Source of the DNA: Agrobacterium fabrum
Lineage (GTDB): Bacteria; Pseudomonadota; Alphaproteobacteria; Rhizobiales; Rhizobiaceae
Direction: 5' to 3'
NCBI GenBank assembly: GCA_003241215.1
Contig: QFOL01000106.1
Span: forward strand, 1-13,722
Length of the DNA stretch: 13,722 nucleotides
A program made the translations under genes and the position numbers. The notes under the pieces are model-generated. The model was given only the letters and a program-made list of their open reading frames with translations, was not told where the DNA came from and searched no databases. Of the stretch, positions 7,728 to 13,722 are shown in pieces (position 1 is the stretch's first letter; each line of letters opens with the position of its first letter).

Positions 7728-8191
7728 GACTGGCAGAACTCTCCCCGATCGGCGAACGCGTCACCCTCGACACGCTGCATTTTTCCGCCGAAGACATTGT
7801 TCGCTTCGCCCGTGATTTCGATCCGCAGCCTTTTCACCTTGATGCCGAAGCCGCAAAGAACAGCGTTTTCGGCGGTCTCTGCGCCTCCGGCTGGCACACC
7901 GGCGCGGGCTGGATGAAGTGTTTCCTCTCCCACTGGGTAAAGGAAGTGAAGAGGCTGAAGCAGCAGGGCCTCGAACCCCCAAAGCTTGGCCCCTCCCCCG
8001 GTTTTCGCGAACTCAGATGGAGAAAACCGGTTTTTGCCGGCGACGATGTCACCTACTTCGTCACCCTGCTCGACGCCCGTCCGCTGGAATCCAGAGCCGG
8101 CGTCTGGTTGAACACGACCTTCAATGAAGGCGTCAATCAATCGGGGGAGACGGTGCTAACCTTCCAGAGCGGAGTTCTGGAATTCGAATAG
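7724..8191 (+). CDS. MaoC-family dehydratase (hot-dog fold), second of a pair
   Basis: A 155-aa paralogue of the preceding protein with the same active-site motif, RDFDPQPFHLDAEAA (D33, H38), and the same GGLCASGWHT block. It differs by an insertion around residues 66-85 (KEVKRLKQQGLEPPKLGPSP). It starts inside the previous stop codon (4-nt overlap), so translation is coupled. The pair probably acts together on an acyl-CoA substrate; whether as heterodimer or two separate enzymes cannot be seen. No acyl-CoA ligase or dehydrogenase is next to it. Confidence 0.9.
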   Translation: MRLAELSPIGERVTLDTLHFSAEDIVRFARDFDPQPFHLDAEAAKNSVFGGLCASGWHTGAGWMKCFLSHWVKEVKRLKQQGLEPPKLGPSPGFRELRWRKPVFAGDDVTYFVTLLDARPLESRAGVWLNTTFNEGVNQSGETVLTFQSGVLEFE

Positions 8192-8256
8192 AGGCTCTGG
8201 CCCATACCGTCCCGCTGCGATAGCTTCGAAGCAGGTTTCACGGCGGACGGGTCAAT

Positions 8257-8865
8257 ATGGATGATATTCTCAAGGGTTATGCCGAGGCGGCAACGCCGGA
8301 GCTGATTTCCAGATTCGATAATCTAGACTGCCAGGAAATTTACGCGCCGGTCATCGACCTGCTGCCCTCGGCACCGTGCCGGATCGCAGATATCGGCAGC
8401 GGTACCGGCCGCGACGCCGCATGGTTCGCAGCGCAGGGTCACGATGTCCTGGCAGTCGAGCCGGTCGAGGAACTTCGCGAACCCGGCATGCGATTGCATC
8501 CATCGGACAAGATTACGTGGCTGGATGACAGCTTGCCCGATCTCGCAGAGGCCCGTCTGCAGGGCGTCTTCGATTTGGTCGTCCTGTGCGGCGTCTGGCA
8601 CCACGTCGATCACGGAGCGAGGCAAACCGCGATGGAAAACCTAGCGGAAATGACGGCGACAGGCAGCTTGCTGATCATGTCACTGCGCCACGGCCCCGCG
8701 CCCGAAGGTCGTCGCGCCGTTGCCATTTCACCGGCGGAAACCACAGGCGAGGCCGCCCGTTTCGGCTTCACGCTGGTCCGACAGGCTGAAGTCGCCTCCA
8801 TTCAGGCGGGAAACCGCGCTCTGGGCGTCCACTGGACCTGGATTGCCTTACGGAAGACGGGGTAA
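8257..8865 (+). CDS. Class I SAM-dependent methyltransferase
   Basis: A 202-aa Rossmann-fold methyltransferase. Motif I is IADIGSGTGRDAAWFA (43-58), the acidic SAM-ribose residue follows in VEP (E68), and the motif IV region is FDLVVLCGVWHHV (105-117). The C-terminus is consistent with the type 11/12 group. No substrate-recognition domain is visible, so the acceptor is unknown. The ribosome binding site is weak. It is separated from the second MaoC gene by 65 nt and may be an independent unit; it converges on apt. Confidence 0.88.
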   Translation: MDDILKGYAEAATPELISRFDNLDCQEIYAPVIDLLPSAPCRIADIGSGTGRDAAWFAAQGHDVLAVEPVEELREPGMRLHPSDKITWLDDSLPDLAEARLQGVFDLVVLCGVWHHVDHGARQTAMENLAEMTATGSLLIMSLRHGPAPEGRRAVAISPAETTGEAARFGFTLVRQAEVASIQAGNRALGVHWTWIALRKTG

Positions 8866-8889
8866 AAGACCGGGCTGCCGCAGCAGCCC
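8862..8889 (-). terminator. Probable terminator of apt
   Basis: A 7-bp stem with 4-nt loop (GGGCTGC-cgca-GCAGCCC, 8872-8889). Read on the - strand it is followed by GGTCTTTTA, a short T-rich run. It lies just after the apt stop and overlaps the end of the convergent methyltransferase gene. On the + strand there is no T tract, so it would serve apt mainly. Confidence 0.6.
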
Positions 8890-8906
8890 AGATCGACCTT
8901 TCAGCC

Positions 8907-9449
8907 TCAATGGCCGGAAAACTCCACCAGCGTCCGTACCTCGACACCCAGGTCTTCGAGCTTCTTGCGTCCGCCGAGATCGGGCAGATCGATGACGAAA
9001 CAGGCGGAAACGATCTCCGCGCCCATCTGCCGCAACAGCTTGACCGCGCCTTCAGCGGTGCCGCCGGTGGCGATCAGGTCGTCAACCAGAATGACCTTTT
9101 CGCCCGGCTGCACGGCATCCACATGCATTTCCATTTCGTCGACACCATATTCCAGGCTGTAAGCGACACGCACGGTGGTGTGCGGCAGCTTGCCCTTCTT
9201 GCGGATCGGTACGAAACCGGCCGACAGCTGATGCGCCACCGCCCCACCCAGAATGAAGCCGCGCGCTTCCATGCCGGCGATCTTGTCGATCTTCGTTCCC
9301 GCATAGGGCTGCACGAGTTCGTCCACTGCACGGCGGAAAGCCCGTGGATTGCCGAGCAGTGTCGTGATGTCCCTGAAGATGATGCCCGGCTTCGGATAGT
9401 CGGGAATGGAGCGGATGGCAGCGGAAAGCTCCGAAGCGATAACGGTCAT
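8907..9449 (-). CDS. apt: Adenine phosphoribosyltransferase
   Basis: Apt converts adenine and PRPP to AMP in the purine salvage pathway of the cytoplasm. The 180-aa product has the standard layout: [18 protein letters not shown] (15-32), GMEARGF (59-65, adenine site), and the PRPP-binding loop [14 protein letters not shown] (119-132). The start [19 protein letters not shown] is at the normal position, with GGAAA upstream as a modest ribosome binding site. It lies downstream of the GFA gene and petABC on the same strand, an order often seen near petABC in rhizobia. A possible promoter (TTGGTC, 17 nt, TAGGGT) sits in the 93-nt gap before it. The gene is intact. Confidence 0.97.
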   Translation of the reverse strand: MTVIASELSAAIRSIPDYPKPGIIFRDITTLLGNPRAFRRAVDELVQPYAGTKIDKIAGMEARGFILGGAVAHQLSAGFVPIRKKGKLPHTTVRVAYSLEYGVDEMEMHVDAVQPGEKVILVDDLIATGGTAEGAVKLLRQMGAEIVSACFVIDLPDLGGRKKLEDLGVEVRTLVEFSGH

Positions 9450-9542
9450 GGTATTTCCAGTTGAGACAAGGGAAATGGATCAGAGGGTTCGGGTTACCCT
9501 ATCAACTTGACGGCTGACGACCAACTAAAAAGGCATCAATGC

Positions 9543-9944
9543 TCATTCGACCGCCGTCATTCCCTCGATCCGCGCCCATGCCGGGCAGACATCCTCGAAG
9601 GAATGCGACAGGGGCCGCAGCGCCTCATCGTCCCTGTCGTCGAAACTTCCCGAGACCAGCGCGACAGTTGGCGCGTCGTCTATGGCGCCAAGCGTACTGC
9701 CGCAGACCGGGCAAAAGGCCCGGCTGGAATAATCGGAGGACCGGAAAGTCGAGGGCGTACCGCCTTCACCCGTCCATGTCACCGCATCCCTGTCGAACTC
9801 CACCCAGGCAAGACTGGAGGCGCCGGAATGACGCTGGCAGATATCGCAGGAGCAAGTGTGCGGGTTACCGGGCTCCCCTGTCGCTTCAAAACGGATCGAG
9901 CCGCACAGGCAACCGCCGCTGCGAATTTTTGTCATGTCCATCAT
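9543..9944 (-). CDS. GFA-family zinc-binding protein
   Basis: A 133-aa protein of the GFA family (named after glutathione-dependent formaldehyde-activating enzyme). The zinc-ligand cysteines fit the family pattern: CLCGSIRF (C12, C14), CSCDICQ (C31, C33, C36) and FCPVCGS (C78, C81). Most family members have no proven activity, so a role in formaldehyde handling should not be assumed. Three in-frame ATGs (9944, 9941, 9935) follow GAGGGGAG; 9944 or 9941 is likeliest. An in-frame ATG at 9974 is unlikely because it lies inside the petC terminator hairpin. The gene sits between petC and apt on the same strand but after the petC terminator, so it probably has its own promoter or lives on read-through. 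Confidence 0.88.
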   Translation of the reverse strand: MMDMTKIRSGGCLCGSIRFEATGEPGNPHTCSCDICQRHSGASSLAWVEFDRDAVTWTGEGGTPSTFRSSDYSSRAFCPVCGSTLGAIDDAPTVALVSGSFDDRDDEALRPLSHSFEDVCPAWARIEGMTAVE

Positions 9945-9961
9945 ACTCCCCTCAACACATG

Positions 9962-9990
9962 AAAAAGCCTCCACGGAAGACCGTGGAGGC
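9962..9990 (-). terminator. Rho-independent terminator of petABC
   Basis: On the - strand a perfect 10-bp stem, GCCTCCACGG and CCGTGGAGGC (9967-9976 and 9981-9990), has a TCTT loop and is followed by TTTTT (9966-9962). It lies 27 nt after the petC stop and closes the cytochrome bc1 operon. Confidence 0.93.
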
Positions 9991-10017
9991 GAATGATTGC
10001 CGGCATCTGGATGCCAG

Positions 10018-10926
10018 TTAATGTTCCTTGTTGGCGTAGACCGACTTCTTGGTGAGGTAGATCAGCGCCGTGAAGATGAACAGGAACACCATGACCATGA
10101 AGCCGGTGCGCTTGCGCTGCTCCAGATGCGGTTCCGCAGTCCACATCAGGAAGGCGGCAACATCCTTGGAATATTGGTCCACGGTCTGCGGCGCGCCGTC
10201 GTCATAGGTCACCTGATCGGCGCTGATGGGCGGAGCCATCTTCAAGGAAGTGGCGCCGACGTAGTACGGGTTGAAGTGCGTACCTTCCGGCACCTTGTAC
10301 TCCGAACCATCCGTGTTCTTGATGTCGGCCGGCGCGTCCTGATAACCGGTCAGCAGCGCATGGATGTAATCCGGCCCGCCTTCCTGATAACCGCCGATGA
10401 TCGGGATCATGTCGATGATGAATTGCGGGAAACCACGCTCCACGCCGCGCGCCTTGGCCAGCAGCGACATATCGGGCGGGGCAGCGCCACCATTGGCGGC
10501 CGCCGCCGCCTCATGGTTCGGGAACGGCGAAGGGAAATGGTCGGAAGGTACGGCCTTGCGATTATACATTTCGCCGTCGGTATTCGGCCCGTCCTGCACT
10601 TCATATTCAGCGGCGAAAGCCTTCACCTGATCTTCCGAATAACCAAGATCTTCCAGCGTGCGGAAGGAAACGAGGCTCATCGAATGGCAGGCGGAGCAGA
10701 CTTCCTTATAGACCTTCAGGCCGCGCTGAAGCTGGCCCTTGTCGTATTTGCCGAAGGGCCCGGCAAAGGACCAGCTCTGCTCCTCGGGCTTGATGATCGG
10801 GAAGTGATTGCCGGCGATCGCATGCTCCGTCCGGGTGGCGAGATCGTGGCTTTCCTCCGCCGCGAGAGCGGCGGCGGAACAGCCGATGGCGGCGATAAAC
10901 GCGATGCTCGTTACAAGCTTCTTCAT
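10018..10926 (-). CDS. petC: Cytochrome c1 of the bc1 complex
   Basis: Cytochrome c1 takes electrons from the Rieske protein and passes them to cytochrome c in the periplasm. The 302-aa product has a signal peptide (MKKLVTSIAFIAAIGCSAAALAA, cleavage about residue 23, quoted in part), the heme motif CSACH (77-81), the axial methionine in KMAPP (M230), and a C-terminal membrane anchor (about 276-292, FMVMVFLFIFTALIYLT). The ATG at 10926 is preceded by AAGGAAGG and gives the signal peptide directly; an ATG three codons earlier (10935) is too close to the ribosome binding site. The start lies 22 nt after the petB stop. Unlike petA and petB, this gene is intact, but its product cannot form a working complex without them. 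Confidence 0.95.
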   Translation of the reverse strand: MKKLVTSIAFIAAIGCSAAALAAEESHDLATRTEHAIAGNHFPIIKPEEQSWSFAGPFGKYDKGQLQRGLKVYKEVCSACHSMSLVSFRTLEDLGYSEDQVKAFAAEYEVQDGPNTDGEMYNRKAVPSDHFPSPFPNHEAAAAANGGAAPPDMSLLAKARGVERGFPQFIIDMIPIIGGYQEGGPDYIHALLTGYQDAPADIKNTDGSEYKVPEGTHFNPYYVGATSLKMAPPISADQVTYDDGAPQTVDQYSKDVAAFLMWTAEPHLEQRKRTGFMVMVFLFIFTALIYLTKKSVYANKEH

Positions 10927-10948
10927 TGTCGTCATCCTTCCTTCGCGC

Positions 10949-12303
10949 TCACACTTCGGCGGCCGCAGATGCGGCGCCCGTCTTGGCGGCGTTCTTTTCG
11001 AGAACGGCCTCGGTAATCGAATTCGGAATACGCCGAGGCGTTTCGACCAGACCGAGGATCGGCATGATGACAAGGAAGAAACCGAAGTAGTAGAGTGTAC
11101 CGAGCTGCGAATAACCGACATAATTGCCTTTGAGATCGCCGGAGAAAATCAGACCGATCAGGCCGCTGCCTTCCGCCGGGCGCGAGCCCAGCCAGCCGAG
11201 CAAGATGGCATTCACCACGAACAGCCAGAAGAACATCTTGTACCAGGGACGGTAGACGGCGGAACGAACCTTGGACGTATCGAGCCAGGGCAGGAAGAAC
11301 AGCACGACGATTGCACCGAACATCACGAGAACGCCACCGAGCTTGGAATCGATGATCCAGATGTTGAAGGTGATGGCGCGCAGCATGGCGTAGAACGGCA
11401 GGAAGTACCATTCCGGAACGATATGCGCCGGCGTCTTCAGCGGATCGGCCATGATGTAGTTATCGGGGTGGCCGAGGAAGTTCGGCATGTAGAACACGAA
11501 CCAGGCGTAACCGATCAGGAACACCGAAACCCCGAGCGCATCCTTCAGCGTCGCATAGGGCGTGAAGGGAACCGTGTCGGTCTTGCTCTTCACTTCCACG
11601 CCGGTCGGGTTGGTCTGGCCGGTCACATGCAGCGCCCAGATGTGCAGGATGACGACACCCGCGATCATGAAGGGCAGCAGGTAATGCAGCGCGAAGAAGC
11701 GGTTCAGCGTCGGCTGGTCCACGGCGAAGCCGCCGAGCAGGAACTGCTGGATCCATTCGCCGATGGCGGGAAACGCCGTGAAGAAGCCGGTGATGACGGT
11801 TGCGCCCCAGAAGGACATCTGGCCCCAGGGCAGAACGTAGCCCATGAAACCTGTCGCCATCATCAGCAGGAAAATCACGCAGCCGAGAATCCAGAGGATT
11901 TCGCGCGGCGCCTTGTAGGAGCCGTAATAGAGACCGCGGGCGATGTGGAGATAAACCGCGATGAAGAAGAACGACGCACCGTTGGCATGCATGTAGCGCA
12001 GCAGCCAGCCATGGTTGACGTCGCGCATGATCTTTTCGACGGAATTGAAGGCGACCGTCGTTTCGGCCGCATAATGCATGGCCAGCACGACGCCGGTGAG
12101 GATCTGCACGATCAGCATGACGGAAAGCATCGCGCCGAAAGTGTAGGCGTAGCGGAAAGCATCGCGCCGAAGGTGTAGGCGTAGTTCAGGTTACGCGGGA
12201 CAGGGTAGGCAACGAAGCTGTCATAGATCATGCGCGGCAAGGGAAGCCGCGAATCGATCCACCTCTCGATGCCGGTGGACGGCTGATAACTGGAATGACC
12301 ACT
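10949..12303 (-). pseudogene. petB: Cytochrome b of the bc1 complex, start codon lost and frameshifted
   Basis: Cytochrome b is the membrane core of the bc1 complex, carrying two hemes and the quinone sites. Two parts lie in different frames. The N-terminal 50 residues ([20 protein letters not shown] and on to [11 protein letters not shown]) run from 12303 to the 32-bp repeat; the remaining 390 ([17 protein letters not shown] onward) run from there to 10949. Both heme histidine pairs survive in the second part (H48/H62 and H149/H163 counted from the ATG at 12130), as does PEWY (239-242). The break is caused by a 32-bp tandem duplication (12121-12184); removing one copy restores a continuous reading frame of about 440 aa, the usual family length. 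The initiation codon before SGHSS is missing because the sequence joins directly to petA. Internal initiation at 12130 lacks a ribosome binding site and would drop the first helix region. As written, it is a broken gene or a sequence error. Confidence 0.9.
12121..12184. repeat. 32-bp tandem duplication inside petB
   Basis: Two adjacent copies, 12121-12152 and 12153-12184, differ at one base (A at 12140, G at 12172). Each copy encodes [10 protein letters not shown]. Because 32 is not a multiple of three, the duplication shifts the petB frame. The single C/T difference would be synonymous (both threonine codons). Confidence 0.95.
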
Positions 12304-12832
12304 CGAGGTTCTGCGGCGCCGGACCCTTACGTATGCGGCCCGCCGTATCGTAGTGCGAGCCATGGCAGGGACAGAACCACCCGCCGAAATCGCCGGCCTG
12401 GCCGAGCGGAACGCAGCCGAGATGGGTGCAGGAACCGACCATGACGATCCAGTTTTCCTTGCCCTCGCCGGCGGAACGGTCGATATCGGTCGCCTGCGCG
12501 TCGTCGGCGATGTTGGCATTGCGCGCCACGGGATCCTTGAGATCGCCGAGAGCGACGGCCTTGGCTTCCTCGATTTCCTTCTCCGTGCGGTTGCGGATGA
12601 AAATCGGCTTGCCGCGCCACTTCACGGTAAGGGACATGCCGGGCTCGACGGCCGCGACATCCACCTCGATGGAGGCGAGCGCCCGGGTCGATGCATCAGG
12701 ACGCATCTGGTCGATAAAGGGCCATGCGGCGGCGGCGGCACCGACGGCACCCGCCATTCCCGTCACTAGATAAAGAAAATCGCGACGGGTCGGTTCACCC
12801 GAAGCGTCGTGATTGGTTACGTGCTCGCTCAC
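12221..12832 (-). CDS. petA: Rieske iron-sulfur subunit of the bc1 complex, C-terminus lost
   Basis: The Rieske protein carries a 2Fe-2S cluster that moves electrons from quinol to cytochrome c1. From the GTG at 12832 the frame encodes 203 aa. A twin-arginine signal-anchor is present ([19 protein letters not shown] at 16-17). Both Rieske boxes are intact: CTHLGC (135-140) and CPCHGSHYD (154-162), giving ligands C135, H137, C154, H157 and disulfide C140-C156. The family sequence stops at [10 protein letters not shown] (residue 177); the remaining 26 residues ([20 protein letters not shown] and on) are petB DNA read in the wrong frame. About 15 C-terminal residues, the last strand of the fold, are therefore missing. 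The GTG has AGAGGA about 10 nt upstream. An ATG at 12895 with a strong GGAGG is now in frame and would add 21 residues, but only because of the 22-bp duplication. Confidence 0.88.
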   Translation of the reverse strand: MSEHVTNHDASGEPTRRDFLYLVTGMAGAVGAAAAAWPFIDQMRPDASTRALASIEVDVAAVEPGMSLTVKWRGKPIFIRNRTEKEIEEAKAVALGDLKDPVARNANIADDAQATDIDRSAGEGKENWIVMVGSCTHLGCVPLGQAGDFGGWFCPCHGSHYDTAGRIRKGPAPQNLEWSFQLSAVHRHREVDRFAASLAAHDL

Positions 12833-12838
12833 CGCTAC

Positions 12839-12882
12839 ACCATCCTCTGCGCTGTTTTTGACCATCCTCTGCGCTGTTTTTG
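12839..12882. repeat. Perfect 22-bp tandem duplication in the petA leader
   Basis: Two identical copies, 12839-12860 and 12861-12882. On the coding (-) strand each copy contains CAGCGCAGAGGATGGT, so the AGAGGA used as petA ribosome binding site is duplicated. With one copy only, the ATG at 12895 would open a 12-codon ORF ending in TAG just before the petA GTG. Confidence 0.95.
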
Positions 12883-12898
12883 CCGTAAATCGCATGAG

Positions 12899-12948
12899 TC
12901 CTCCCGCTATGATTTGATCCAGGACAATCTCCGTCCCACCGTCCTGGA
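12899..12948 (-). promoter_or_regulatory. petA leader with inverted repeat, FNR-like site and strong Shine-Dalgarno
   Basis: An 8-bp inverted repeat, TCCAGGAC (12918-12925) and GTCCTGGA (12941-12948), flanks a 15-nt loop. Overlapping it on the - strand is TTGTCCTGGATCAA (12914-12927), which matches the FNR/FixK consensus TTGAT-N4-ATCAA at 8 of 10 defined bases. Next comes GGAGG (12900-12904), 4 nt before the ATG at 12895. I did not find a convincing -35/-10 pair. Role is inferred only. Confidence 0.35.
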
Positions 12949-13163
12949 CACAACTGCGGCATCAAGAAACCGCGTCACTCTGTGTGATCGCAAAATATTG
13001 ACCGACTTGGCAAGAGCAAAGCACACAAAGCTGCCGTAATTCTGCCCGAAGCGCCCGATTTGCTTCTCATTTTTTCGCCGCCTCTGGCAGTCGGGCAACA
13101 TTGTGCACCCAAAGGCGCCATGTTAGGAGACTACGAGGGAGAGCTTGGAAAGCAGGGATTCGG

Positions 13164-13722
13164 ATGACGGCGAAGCTCTCGTGCATGGTCTCCACGGCGG
13201 TTGCTGCCGTTCTCGTCATTGCCAGTTTCCGCCGTGCTCTTGGTCTGGTCGATTGCGCTCGCCGTCCATGCGGTGGCCATGCTTCTGGATTTTTCGACAT
13301 CGGCCACGGCCGCACCGGATGCGCAGCCGTTCCGGCTGCTTTCCTTCAATGTGCTGATGGATAACGCCGCCAATGCGGAGGTGATTGCCGACGCGATTGT
13401 CGAATCACACGCCGATGCGGTTTATCTCTTTGAAGCGGACGCCCTGCAATCGGCTCTGCCGCGTCTGCAACAGACATATCCGCACAGGCTGGGCTGCTTC
13501 GAGGGAACGCCGGGCTGTGACCTCGTGATCCTGTCGAAGCGGCCTTTGCTCGAAGGCCATTTTCATAGTCTTAGCGACCTGCGCCGCGACCGTTTCGCGA
13601 TCGCCAAAATCGATCTCGACGGCAGGGAAGTCACGCTTGCCGCGGCACATCTTACCAAGCCCTATTTCGACGATTATCACCGCGACGAGCTGGACGAGGT
13701 CAGCGAAATTCTCTACCGCGTC
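13164..13722 (+). pseudogene. Endonuclease/exonuclease/phosphatase family protein (YafD-like), frame-disrupted N-terminus, 3' partial
   Basis: The catalytic domain is open in one frame to the window end (about 13201-13722): LLSFNVLMDN near its start, VYLFEAD (metal-binding Glu), CDLVILSKRPL and AAAHLTKPYFDDYH. This is the EEP superfamily in its membrane-anchored YafD-like form, whose substrates are mostly unknown. The natural start appears to be the ATG at 13164, preceded by CAGGGA, giving MTAKLSCMVSTAVAAVLVIA, a first membrane helix. That frame loses sense after about 13220, while the next helix (AVLLVWSIALAVHAVAMLLD) and the domain are in the +1 frame. The family usually has two or three helices here, so a deletion with frameshift near 13220-13235 is likely. 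An intact but shorter protein from ATG 13279 or GTG 13234 is the alternative. The 3' end lies outside the window. Confidence 0.75.

Noticed and set aside
9997..11016. 339-codon open frame on the + strand over petC
   Set aside because: Antisense shadow of intact cytochrome c1; no ribosome binding site or domain seen.
10949..12130. A natural short cytochrome b starting at ATG 12130
   Set aside because: That ATG lies inside the duplicated unit, has no Shine-Dalgarno, and the missing N-terminal 50 residues are present immediately upstream in another frame. A broken gene explains the data better.
10808..12178. 456-codon open frame on the + strand over petB and the petC start
   Set aside because: Antisense to recognisable cytochrome b and c1 coding sequence. 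The product is His/Glu/Arg-rich low complexity without a family match.
12221..12895. A natural PetA-PetB fusion protein, by analogy with the cytochrome b/c1 fusion known in Bradyrhizobium
   Set aside because: The two are out of frame at the junction and PetA terminates at 12221 after 26 nonsense residues, so no fusion protein is made.

Overview
The window looks like a core-chromosome segment of an alphaproteobacterium of the Rhizobiaceae, most likely Agrobacterium. The evidence is high-GC coding sequence, a ClpS2-type adaptor whose sequence I recognise as Agrobacterium-like, a CTC-type L25 ribosomal protein, a RIME-like intergenic element, and a petABC operon close to apt. No phage, plasmid, transposase or CRISPR signature was found, and no tRNA or rRNA gene was recognised.

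Left part (1-5293, + strand): rplY (missing only about its first two codons) ends in a strong terminator. A membrane-bound HAMP-PAS-GGDEF-EAL protein follows, paired 17 nt later with a small exported solute-binding-type protein. Then come pth (peptidyl-tRNA hydrolase) and a GNAT acetyltransferase 7 nt behind it. Middle (5297-8865): clpS2 on the - strand converges on the GNAT gene, and ychF starts divergently from clpS2. Next are a RIME-like palindromic element, a strong palindromic operator, two overlapping MaoC/hot-dog dehydratase genes, and a SAM-dependent methyltransferase. Right part (8907-12895, - strand): apt, a GFA-family zinc protein, and petA-petB-petC encoding the cytochrome bc1 complex, with a good terminator after petC. 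The last 560 bases (+ strand) hold the 5' part of an endonuclease/exonuclease/phosphatase (YafD-type) gene that runs off the window.

The most unusual part is a cluster of lesions at the right end (about 12121-13250). petB carries a 32-bp tandem duplication (one mismatch) that shifts its frame. The 3' end of petA and the start codon of petB are missing at a fusion point near 12303. A perfect 22-bp tandem duplication in the petA leader joins what would otherwise be a 12-codon upstream ORF in frame to petA. The endonuclease gene has its N-terminus and catalytic domain in different frames. The other 11 kb have intact genes. As written, this sequence cannot encode a normal bc1 complex. Either the locus is decaying or the right end is misassembled or mixed-strain sequence; sequence alone cannot decide, but both possibilities are checkable.

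I see no convincing novel multi-gene system. The best functional leads are the GGDEF-EAL/solute-binding-protein pair, the operator in front of the MaoC pair, and the petA leader, which has an FNR-like half-palindrome, an inverted repeat and an upstream ORF.
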